NCBI GenBank assembly: GCA_963793335.1
Contig: CAWBZS010000009.1
Span: forward strand, 62,001 to 126,000
Direction of reading: 5' to 3'
DNA length: 64,000 nucleotides
Origin: Sva-07 sp963793335
Lineage (GTDB): Bacteria; Actinomycetota; Acidimicrobiia; Acidimicrobiales; Ilumatobacteraceae
Shown here in pieces: positions 42,440 through 50,800 of this stretch; positions within the stretch are counted from its first letter, which is position 1, and each line of letters begins with the position of its first letter. The notes beneath the pieces were generated by a model. That model saw only the letters and a program-made list of their open reading frames with translations. It was not told the origin of the DNA and ran no database searches. A program made the position numbers and the translations under genes.

Positions 42440-44053
42440 ATGGCTCCAGACACACCGGTCCACCAGCGCAGCCGAGCGCTGTTCGGATGCGTCTTCGTGC
42501 AGACGGCGGCGGAGTTCTCGGTCTGGATCGCCGTCCTCGTGGTGGCGTTCGAGCGCGGCGGGTCCTCGGCGGCGGGCCTTGCAGCTGCAGTGCAACTCAT
42601 CCCCGCAGCGCTGCTCGCGCCGATCGTCGGCGCAGCCGGCGACCGTTTCGCGCGACATCGCGTGGTGGCGGTGTCGTTCGCCGTCCAGGCAAGTGCGATC
42701 GCGGCCATCTGGGCGGCGCTGCTGAGGGACGCCCCGCTGTACGTGGTCTACTCGCTCGCAGCACTGTTCACGATCGCGTCGGTCGCGGTCCCTGCGACCG
42801 TTGCGAGCCTGCTCGTCCACCACGCCCGTTCGCCGGAGGAGCTGATCCGGTGGAACGTCGCACGGTCGGTCGCCCGAGCCGGCGGAAGTCTCGTCGGCCC
42901 CCTGATGACAGCAGTCGTCCTTGCCTCGGCAGATGCAACGGCGGTCTTCGGTGCCATCGCCGTTGCGCTCGCCTCCAGCGCCGTGGTCGCCGGCCGCCGA
43001 CTTCCTGCCGACGACCGACTGCCGACGCAACTCTCTGCCCGCGCCGTCCTCGCAGACGCCGCGAGCGGCCTCCGGTACGTGGTCGCCAGCCGAGCCCCGC
43101 GACGCATCGTGGCGTTCCTGGGAGCGACCGAGTTCCTGCTCGGGGCGGTCGACCTCGTGGTGGTCACCGTGGCGTTCGACCGGCTCGGGAGCAGCGGCAG
43201 CGTGGTGGCGCTGTTCGCGGTGGCATTCGCCGCCGGCACGCTCGGCACCGGCGCCGCCGCCAGCAGACGCCCGCCGGTGCGGCTCGGGCGACCGCTCTGG
43301 GTTGGCGCGCTGCTCTTCACCCTTCCGATCGTCGCGCTCGAGGACGCCACCACGCTTGCCATCGTGCTCGTGGTCGCCGGACTGTTGGGAGTCGGCAACG
43401 GGCTCGTCGAGGTTGCAGCACACACGATGCTGCAGCGATCGTGTTCCGAGACGATCACCAGTCGCGTGTACGGCGTCCTCGACTCCACCTCGATGATCGC
43501 AGCGGCGATCGGCGCGGCAGGCGCTGGCCGACTGATCGACGCTGGAGCGTTCGACGCCACCGTGCTCGCCATCGGCGTCGGCGGGGCCGTCGTACTGCTC
43601 CTCGCATCGCTGCGTCTGGGTCGGGTCGAACGATCGCTCCCCACTCCCGACGCGACCCTCATCGACGGCCTGCGCTCGGTGCCGTTCCTTCGTCCGCTGC
43701 CACAGCCGACGATCGAGCGCCTCGGCCTCGTTGCGGAGCGACGGACCGCCGCCTCGGGCGAACGCATCATCACCGAGGGAGACGACGGCCGAGAGTTCTT
43801 CGTTCTGGTCGATGGGGCTGTCGACGTCACCGTCAGCGGCCACGCCGCACGGCGGCTGTCCGCACCGGCGTGGTTCGGCGAGGTGGCGCTGTTGCGCGAC
43901 TGTCAACGCACCGCCACGGTCGTGGCCACCGGGGCGTGCGAGTTGCTCGTGCTCGACCGGGCCGAGTTCCTCGACGCGGTCGGCCGAACCGCAACATGCC
44001 ATCGCCTCGCGCTCGATGCCGCCCACCAGTACCGCCCACCGGATGCGCTCTGA
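42440..44053 (+). CDS. MFS transporter fused to a cyclic-nucleotide-binding domain
   Basis: The first 395 or so residues of this 537-aa protein form a 12-helix MFS transporter (APIVGAAGDRFARHR is the cytoplasmic loop 2-3 motif). From about 410 a CNB domain follows: ITEGDDGREFFVLVDGAVDV and a phosphate-binding cassette FGEVALLRDCQRTATVV that keeps both the Glu and the Arg needed for the cyclic phosphate. Transport is thus probably gated by cAMP or cGMP. Substrate unknown. A class III cyclase is encoded 11 kb downstream. Confidence 0.88.
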   Translation: MAPDTPVHQRSRALFGCVFVQTAAEFSVWIAVLVVAFERGGSSAAGLAAAVQLIPAALLAPIVGAAGDRFARHRVVAVSFAVQASAIAAIWAALLRDAPLYVVYSLAALFTIASVAVPATVASLLVHHARSPEELIRWNVARSVARAGGSLVGPLMTAVVLASADATAVFGAIAVALASSAVVAGRRLPADDRLPTQLSARAVLADAASGLRYVVASRAPRRIVAFLGATEFLLGAVDLVVVTVAFDRLGSSGSVVALFAVAFAAGTLGTGAAASRRPPVRLGRPLWVGALLFTLPIVALEDATTLAIVLVVAGLLGVGNGLVEVAAHTMLQRSCSETITSRVYGVLDSTSMIAAAIGAAGAGRLIDAGAFDATVLAIGVGGAVVLLLASLRLGRVERSLPTPDATLIDGLRSVPFLRPLPQPTIERLGLVAERRTAASGERIITEGDDGREFFVLVDGAVDVTVSGHAARRLSAPAWFGEVALLRDCQRTATVVATGACELLVLDRAEFLDAVGRTATCHRLALDAAHQYRPPDAL

Positions 44054-44063
44054 CCGCACGCAC

Positions 44064-44069
44064 TAGTAT
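44064..44069 (+). promoter_or_regulatory. leaderless -10 hexamer TAGTAT
   Basis: TAGTAT ends 7 nt before the ATG of the selenoprotein GPx gene at 44077, just after the MFS gene stop. GAAGAAG in the gap could alternatively serve as an RBS. Confidence 0.45.
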
Positions 44070-44076
44070 GAAGAAG

Positions 44077-44550
44077 ATGTCAACGTTCCACGACTTCGAG
44101 ATGACCTCGATCACTGGCGAGCCGGTGTCGTTCGATCAGTTCCAGAACCAGTTCTGTCTGGTCGTCAACGTCGCAAGCGCTTGAGGCCTCACACCTCAGT
44201 ACGCAGGTCTGCGTGCGCTCCATGATGACAACGAAGACGTCGTGGTGCTCGGATTCCCGTGCAACCAGTTCGCCGGCCAAGAGCCCGGCACCGACGAGGA
44301 GATTCTCGAATTCGTCACGTCGAAGTTCGGGGTCACGTTTCCCATGTTCCACAAGATCGAGGTCAACGGTGACGGTGCCGCGCCGCTGTACACGTGGCTC
44401 AAGTCGGAACAGCCCGGAGACGGCGACAGCGCAGAGATCACCTGGAACTTCGAGAAGTTCCTCGTCGATCCGCACGGCGACGTCGTCGAGCGGTTTGCGC
44501 CGACCACCACGCCCGAGCAGGTTGCCGACGCCATCGGGAAGTACCGCTGA
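44077..44550 (+). CDS. glutathione peroxidase-family selenoprotein (TGA = selenocysteine 36)
   Basis: Read through TGA at 44182-44184, this is a complete 157-aa peroxidase of the GPx family. The TGA falls exactly at the catalytic position, VNVASA-U-GLTPQY. The other tetrad residues are present: Gln68 in FPCNQFAGQEPG and Trp123-Asn124 in ITWNFEKFLVD. A bacterial SECIS hairpin with a GGTC loop starts 14 nt after the TGA. It should reduce hydroperoxides using a thiol or thioredoxin. A conventional gene caller would break it into a 35-codon fragment and a truncated piece from about 44242. Sel genes are not in the window and must exist elsewhere. The start at 44077 follows TAGTAT; ATG at 44068 is an alternative. 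Confidence 0.9.
44199..44216 (+). promoter_or_regulatory. bacterial SECIS element (selenocysteine insertion hairpin)
   Basis: Reading gtacgcaGGTCtgcgtgc, seven consecutive pairs (one G-U) close a GGTC tetraloop whose first base is 21 nt after the TGA. The apical GCAGGTCTGC is identical to that of the E. coli fdhF SECIS as I remember it, and the G-rich loop is the SelB contact. The coding sense of these bases is still normal GPx sequence. Confidence 0.88.
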
Positions 44551-44589
44551 ACAGGCGCCCCACGGCGTGAAGGGTTCCGAGGGCTTGAC

Positions 44590-45756
44590 GTGACGATCAG
44601 TTTCACCGAGAACGCCAAGCCGACGATCGGCGTCGAGATGGAACTGCATCTCATCGACGCCGCCACCGGTCAGTTGGCGTCGGCTGCCAACGACATCCTG
44701 AGCGAAATGGGCGCCGGCCATCCCGGTGGGGAGCACCCGAAGGCCAAGCACGAGCTGTTCCAGAGCACCGTCGAGATCATCACGGGTGTCTGCAACACTC
44801 CGGCGGAGGCGGCAGCCGACCTCCGCATCACCCTGGCCGAGCTGCGAGCATGCGCCGAGACGCGGGGTCTCACGGTGATCAGCGCGGGCACCCATCCGTT
44901 CGGACTGGCCCGCGAGCAGGTGGTGAGCCCACAGGCTCGGTACATCAAGCTGATCGACGACCTCCAGTGGCCGGCTCGACGGATGCTGATCTGCGGGATG
45001 CACGTCCACGTCGGGGTGAAGAACGGCGCCCGGGCGGTCCGCATCATCGGCGAACTCCTGCGCCACCACCCGCTCTTCCTCGCGCTGTCCTCATCGAGCC
45101 CGTACTTCGAGAACGAGGATTCGGGCATGGCCTCCGCGCGGACGAAGGTCTTCGAGGGCTTGCCGACCGCCGGACTGCCCCCGCTGCTCACCGATTGGGC
45201 CGACTTCGAGATGTTCATGTCGACCCTCCTGGAGTCGAAGTGCATCTCCTCGATCCGTGAGGTCTGGTGGGACATCCGCCCCCACCCCGACTTCGGCACA
45301 GTCGAGTTCCGCATGTGCGACGCCGTACACACCGTGCGTGAAACGATTGCACTTGCTGCACTCGCCCAGACACTCGTCGAATGGGCCGACCGCCAGATCG
45401 ATGATGACACCTTGCCCGTTCCCCCCAGGGAGTGGACCATCCGGGAGAACCGCTGGCTCGCCTCGCGATACGGCATCGACGCGGAGCTGATCGTCGAGCA
45501 CCCCGACAGTGGGCACCCGGACCGCCGACCAGTACGCGAGCTGGTCCGCGACCTGCTCGAGGAACTGCGGCCGGTGGCCGAGGAACTCGGCAACCTCGAG
45601 CACTTCGCCGATCTCGAACTGCTGCTCGAGGTCGGTTCGGGCGCCCAACGCCAACGGAAGGTCGTCGAAGCCGGCGGTACCCTCGGGGACGTGGTCCATC
45701 ACCTCGCCGCCGAACTCGCGACCGACGCGATCACCGGTGCGCCTGCGCCCCGATGA
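44590..45756 (+). CDS. GCS2-family carboxylate-amine ligase (glutamate-cysteine ligase-like, YbdK type)
   Basis: This 388-aa ATP-dependent ligase of the GCS2 family has TIGVEMELHLID near the N-terminus, KHELFQSTVEIITGVC, the metal/substrate segment CGMHVHVGV, and EVWWDIRPHPDFGTVEFRMCD. Members join the gamma-carboxyl of glutamate to cysteine weakly (YbdK) or strongly (EgtA, plant GshA). It starts at a GTG 39 bp after the GPx gene and overlaps the M20 gene by ATGA. Product could be gamma-glutamylcysteine, which serves ergothioneine or thiol metabolism (inferred). Confidence 0.9.
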   Translation: MTISFTENAKPTIGVEMELHLIDAATGQLASAANDILSEMGAGHPGGEHPKAKHELFQSTVEIITGVCNTPAEAAADLRITLAELRACAETRGLTVISAGTHPFGLAREQVVSPQARYIKLIDDLQWPARRMLICGMHVHVGVKNGARAVRIIGELLRHHPLFLALSSSSPYFENEDSGMASARTKVFEGLPTAGLPPLLTDWADFEMFMSTLLESKCISSIREVWWDIRPHPDFGTVEFRMCDAVHTVRETIALAALAQTLVEWADRQIDDDTLPVPPREWTIRENRWLASRYGIDAELIVEHPDSGHPDRRPVRELVRDLLEELRPVAEELGNLEHFADLELLLEVGSGAQRQRKVVEAGGTLGDVVHHLAAELATDAITGAPAPR

Positions 45757-47006
45757 CACACCTGGCCCCAGCCCAACCGAGCGCTGCCTCTGGGGCGATC
45801 GATCACTGGTTGTACGAGCACGGTGACGGTCTGATCGCGCTTCGCCGGAACCTCCATGCGCACCCGGAATTGAGTGGTCAGGAACACGCGACCACCGACC
45901 TGGTGAGCGAGCGGCTCGAGCTCGCCGGGCTGTCGCCTCGACGACTTGCCGTCGGTGTCGGGCTGGTCTGCGACATCTCCCCGGACGGTCCGGTCGGCGA
46001 CAGCGAGACCGGTGGCAGGCTGGCCTTTCGTGCCGACCTCGACGCGCTCGCCATGGCCGACGAAAAGGACGTCAACTACCGCAGCCAGGTTCCCGGGGTG
46101 TCACACGCCTGCGGCCACGACGTGCACACCGCAATCGTGCTCGGGACTGCCCTCTACTTCGCCCAGCACCGCAACGAACTCACCGGCCCGGTCCGATTCA
46201 TCTTTCAACCCGCCGAGGAGCGGGTGCCGGGCGGGGCACTCGACGTGATCAACGATGACGGACTCAACGGCGTCGACAGCATCGTCGGACTGCACTGCGA
46301 GCCCAAGCTCGATGTCGGCACGATCGGGTTGAAACAGGGTCCGATCTCATCTGCTGCCGACATGGCGGTGATCACGCTGACCGGCCCGGGCGGCCACACC
46401 GCACGACCGGAGTTGACCGTCGACATCGTGACACTCGCCGCACGCATCATCGGGGAGCTCCCCGGCCGTGTGGCCGCCCGCGTGGCGTACCTCGACCAGG
46501 ATCAGGCCAATCTGATCAAACTCGTCTTCGGATCCGTTCGTGCCGGAGATGCCGCCAACGTGATTCCCACACGTTGCATCATCAAGGCCTCGATCCGGAC
46601 GCCGTCATTGCCCGTGTGGGATCGTCTTCCCGACGTCGTCGAGGAGGAGTTGCGGGCATTGGTCGACGGCACCGGAGCCACGCTCGATCTCGACTACACC
46701 CATGGCGTGCCACCGGTGGTCAACGACGTCCGCGTCACCACGGTGGTGCGCGCCGCCGCCACCAGGGCCTTCGGCGTCGAGTCGATCGAAGCGGTGCAGC
46801 AGAGCTGGGGTGGCGACGACTTCGCCTGGTTCACCCGAGAAGTCGCCGGCAGCTACGTGCGCCTGGGCGTCCGGGCACCCGACAGTCCGACGCTCGATCT
46901 GCACGTGGGACGCTTCGACGTCGACGAGCGCGCCATCGAGGTCGGGGTTCGGCTGCTGGTGGCAACCGTCGAGCGCTGGTTCGCAGCTCCTCAGACCACC
47001 GGATGA
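45753..47006 (+). CDS. M20 family metallohydrolase (amidohydrolase/dipeptidase)
   Basis: This 417-aa M20 (IAA-amidohydrolase-like) enzyme has LRRNLHAHPELSGQE, RADLDALAM, the metal-binding HACGHDVHTAIVLG, QPAEERVPGGALDVI and a C-terminal WGGDDFAWFTREVAG ligand segment. It hydrolyses an N-acyl or peptide bond; relatives include Cys-Gly dipeptidases. Coupling on both sides (ATGA with the ligase upstream and the cyclotransferase downstream) suggests that its substrate is a gamma-glutamyl or cysteinyl conjugate. Confidence 0.9.
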   Translation: MTHLAPAQPSAASGAIDHWLYEHGDGLIALRRNLHAHPELSGQEHATTDLVSERLELAGLSPRRLAVGVGLVCDISPDGPVGDSETGGRLAFRADLDALAMADEKDVNYRSQVPGVSHACGHDVHTAIVLGTALYFAQHRNELTGPVRFIFQPAEERVPGGALDVINDDGLNGVDSIVGLHCEPKLDVGTIGLKQGPISSAADMAVITLTGPGGHTARPELTVDIVTLAARIIGELPGRVAARVAYLDQDQANLIKLVFGSVRAGDAANVIPTRCIIKASIRTPSLPVWDRLPDVVEEELRALVDGTGATLDLDYTHGVPPVVNDVRVTTVVRAAATRAFGVESIEAVQQSWGGDDFAWFTREVAGSYVRLGVRAPDSPTLDLHVGRFDVDERAIEVGVRLLVATVERWFAAPQTTG

Positions 47007-47569
47007 ACGGCGATTCCTGGGTCTTCGGCTATGGCTCGCTGGTCTCGCCGGCGTCGATGGCGTCCACGATCGGTCGCCCTGTCGACAGCTCCGACACCGC
47101 GGTCGCCCATCTCGACGGGTTCGGTCGCCGGTGGAACTACGGCTCGATGCACCTCCGTGGCGACTGGCACCACGATGGCGTCGACGTCGCCTCGGGTCTG
47201 GTGATCTCTCTCGGCCTCGAGGCATCGGCCAACGAATCCTGCAACGGTGTGGTCGTCCGGGTCACCGAAGGCGAACTCGCAGCCCTCGACTGGCGCGAAC
47301 GCGACTACGAACGCACCGACGTGACCGATCTGATCCGGCGAGAGGACGCCATCACCTCCGCCCCGGTGTGGACGTACGTGCCTCGACCCAGTGCGATCGA
47401 GCGGTATCTCGATGCTCGCGACCACCGTCGCGCCGGAATTCGACAGTCGTACTGGGAGCTGGTGAGGACTGCGTTCGCCGACCTGGGTGGCGACCACCAC
47501 GACCGGTATGAGGCGACCCCAGCACCCGACGTACCGGTCGTGGAGATGGTGCTGTCAGTCCTCCGCTGA
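47003..47569 (+). CDS. gamma-glutamylcyclotransferase-like protein
   Basis: This 188-aa protein of the GGCT/ChaC-like fold opens with WVFGYGSLVSPASM, the YGSL substrate loop, and has ALDWRERDYERTDV with the expected catalytic Glu. Such enzymes cleave gamma-glutamyl-amino acids to 5-oxoproline and a free amino acid. Its ATG overlaps the M20 stop (ATGA). With the ligase upstream it would complete synthesis and breakdown of a gamma-glutamyl compound. Confidence 0.85.
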   Translation: MNGDSWVFGYGSLVSPASMASTIGRPVDSSDTAVAHLDGFGRRWNYGSMHLRGDWHHDGVDVASGLVISLGLEASANESCNGVVVRVTEGELAALDWRERDYERTDVTDLIRREDAITSAPVWTYVPRPSAIERYLDARDHRRAGIRQSYWELVRTAFADLGGDHHDRYEATPAPDVPVVEMVLSVLR

Positions 47570-47864
47570 TGCGTGAGGGACCAGCGAGGCCGATGACGGT
47601 CCTGGTCAGATCGCCGTACGTCGAGCACCGCTGGCGACCGGCATGAAGAAGAGTGCGCCTGCCGCCATGATCACGAAGAGCACGATCACGACCATGTTCG
47701 TGCCACTCGGCTTGGACTCCTCCTGGTCGAACACCACGGCACGGAACGTCGCCTGCTGGACCCCGTCGCAGGTCACCTCGACCAGGTGGTCCCCGACCCC
47801 GAGACCGGTCGGGTCGATCGGCGCCTCGACGTTGCGTGCGATTCCGTCGATCGCCACTGCGAGC

Positions 47865-50800
47865 TCACCGGCACACTCCGCGTCGATCACGAACGGTTGA
47901 TTGAGTTCGACGAAGACGTCGTCGCCCGACTCGGGGACGACGGTCACCGGCTCGGGCGCATCGGGCTCCGGCGCATCGGGCTCCGGCGCATCGGGCTCCG
48001 GCGCAGCGGTCGGCACGGTCGTGGTGGCGATGCTGGTCGACGTGGTGCTGGTCGACGTGGTGCTGGTCGACGTGGTGCTGGTCGAAGGCGGCAGCACGAG
48101 CGGTGACACCGACGGTGCCGTCGTGGCAGGGGTCGGGGCAGCTGCCACCGGGACGATCGGCGCAACCGGCGCTGGCGTGACTCCCGGCCCGGTCGTCGGC
48201 GGAACCGTCGTCGGCGGAGCGGTCGTCGGCGGAGCGGTCGTCGGCGGAGCGGTCGTCGGCGGCAACCGTCGTCGGCGGCACCGTCGTCGGCGGCACGGAG
48301 GCGGCGTTCTCGAACACACACGATCGAGCGGTGGCTCCGGTCGTCGACACCGACAGCTGCGCGCCGGTGGTGGTCGCCGGTCCGCCCAGTGACGGTGCAG
48401 ACGGAACATCGCCCAGCGGCACGGGAGTGCCGCACGCGTGGCGCACGCTGACACCGGCGCCCGGGTCGAGCTCGGTGATCACGATGTCGGTGTTCACGGG
48501 AACCGCGACCGTGAACGAGTCGCCGGGACCGAGCTCGAGCGACCCCGTCACTGCGAGCTGGTCGTCGACGTCGAACAGCCAGGTGTCTCCCGGATCGATC
48601 CCACCGACAGTGGTCTTCTCGACCGTGATGTTCGCGGCCCGATTGGTGATGACGCAGTCGAGGCCTCCGTCGGGCACTGCATCGATCGTGAAGGGTCCGT
48701 CGATGACCACGTTCGAGCCATCGCAGCTGATCGATGTCTCGAACGACGCACTTCGCCGCCCCGGGTCGATCGTCACCGTTGCGTCCTGATACGCAACCAC
48801 GAACCGGCGCTCGGCCGCTCCGAGCTCGAGCGACTGGTCGAAGGACGCGACGACGTCGCCGTCGTAGCGGAGTTCCGCGGCGACGGAGATGTCGAACGTT
48901 CCGAAGTCGGTCGGCACCGCCACGGTTCCGAAGTCGGTGACCGTGGTGATCTCGATCGCCTCATCGTTGCTGTTGTACACATTGCAGTCGTACGACGTGG
49001 CGCCAACGGCAAGATCCACGAAGTTGCCGCCGAACGGCCCGGTTCGGAACGGAGGATCCGGGTTCTCGATCGGCAGGCCGGACGTGGCGTCGAGGACGGT
49101 GCAGTCGAACAAGGTGTCCGCCCAGGGGTCGTCCGCGGTGTAGTACGGCGAGTCGTCGTACTCCGCCGCGGTGACCACCCGTCCGACGGGGACGACGCGA
49201 GTCTCGGACTCGCCATCGGCCAACCAGAACGAAGCGATCGACCCGCCGACGTCGGCGTCGACCTCGAACTCGAATGCCCGGCCCAACGGCGGGGTCGGGT
49301 CGGCGAACTTGTTGATCGTCACCGTGCGCGCCCGGAACGTGATCGCACAGGTGGTGTCCGTGGTCAGGGTGACATCGACGGCGTTGTTGGTCCCGCCGGG
49401 GGTGCCGCAGTCGATCACGTACTCGAACCCGTCCAGGCCGGCGAGCGCATCGTCGACGTCGATGGTCACCGCGGTGCCGAACTCGACGTCCACCACCTCC
49501 GTCGCGTCGCCGGCGAGGTCGGACAGGATGCGCGTCGTGCCGGTGTCCGGGTCGGCGACCCCGTCGCCGGTGACGGTGACGTCGAAGTCGAAGAGGTCAG
49601 CGAGGTCGCTGAACTCGGCCCGCTCGACGATCGGACCGACATCGACCGCGGCGCTGATCGTGAGTTCCGATGTCGGTGGAGCGGTGGAGGTGTTCACGAA
49701 GAGGCAGGTCGTGTCGAGTCCCAGCGCAAAGGTCGGTGGGAACGCCTGGAGTGCCACACTGCCGTCGCCGCTGGGACCGGCCGCGGTGGAAAAACACTCG
49801 ACGGTGGTGTCGAAGCCGGCCACGGCGGATTGGGTGACCACCACGTCCTCGAACGTTTCGAGGCCGAAGCTGCGCTCGCCGGCGTGCTGCTGCGTGAAGT
49901 TCGTGACGCCCGACACCACCGACGTGCTCGGTGTGATCTCGTAGGCGAACACTTGACCGAGACCGGCCGGCACCGTCTCGGTCCGGACCCGTACGATCGG
50001 TTGCGCGGTCGCCGGTTCGTTGACGAGGGTACAGCCGACACCGGCGTCGTCGGGAACCGTGAGCGTGAACGTTCCCACCCTGAGCGCGCCGTCTCCGGTG
50101 TCGAGCACCTTGCGGCTGATCGGCGACACCGACACCCCGGCACTGCACTCGACCGATGTCAGTTCATAGTCGGAGACGCCCTTCTCGGTCACGAGGTAGT
50201 CGCCCTCCGGCAGGTCGTTCACCACCAATTGGGCCCCGTCGAGCAGTGTGTCCGCGGCCACGACGAACCCATCGAGTTCGACGGTGACGTCGTACTGCCA
50301 GAAACTGTCCGGGTCCTCGTTCTTGGTGAGGCTGAGCGTGGTCGAGCCGGAGGGCAACCGATCGGAGAGCAGCAGCGAGCAGTCGACGACCTCACCGAGC
50401 ACGGCGGTGAAGCCGATCACCGGAGTCGTCGAGGACATGCCGTCGCACGACCACGCGATCTCCAGGCCGAACGCATCGAGCAAACGAAGCCGGTAGTCGC
50501 CTGCCCCCGGCAGCTCGATGGTCGCCGATTCGTCTTCCGGGATCGGTGGGAGCGTGGCGACGACCTCGTCGCCCGAACCGGTGTCCCTCAGCAACTCGAC
50601 GGCGACCGGGGTGACCACAGTACTGTCGAAGACGTTGGCGAGCAGCCCGACGTCCAGCCGAGGCGGCGGTGCCGGGACGACGTTGAACGTGCACTCGAGG
50701 TCGACACCCGGCCCCGGCGGTGTGAAGAACTGGAGTTCCGCACGGGTCGCGCCGAGATCGACAGTGACCTCGCCGAACGGTGCGGTTCCCCCGGAGGCGA

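Larger units (their letters stand above)
47606..48263 (-). pseudogene. out-of-frame C-terminal segment of the large surface protein (anchor)
   Basis: This frame continues the large protein after a one-base insertion at 48264/48265 but is out of register with it. It encodes Pro-Pro-Thr-Thr repeats, Ser/Thr repeats, PEPDA repeats, a compact domain of about 75 residues with two Cys (DAECAGEL, VEVTCDG), and a C-terminal membrane helix (TNMVVIVLFVIMAAGALFF) ending in a short basic tail. It looks like the true C-terminus: a wall-spanning stalk plus membrane anchor. No separate start is convincing, so it is expressed only if the frame is restored by slippage or if the insertion is an assembly error. 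Confidence 0.7.

Noticed and set aside
40949..44059. A 1,036-codon reading of the upstream CNNM gene starting at 44059
   Set aside because: The first 570 codons are antisense to the MFS gene and low in hydrophobic residues. Family similarity begins at the GTG at 42343.
44182..44184. TGA in the GPx gene as an ordinary nonsense mutation or frameshift
   Set aside because: It lies at the exact Sec/Cys catalytic position, the frame is unbroken on both sides, the tetrad is intact and a matching SECIS follows. A random stop would be very unlikely to meet all of these.
47956..48296. Short regularly spaced repeats as a CRISPR array
   Set aside because: The units are 15 bp, head-to-tail with no spacers, and encode Pro/Thr/Ser/Glu repeats; no cas genes are nearby.
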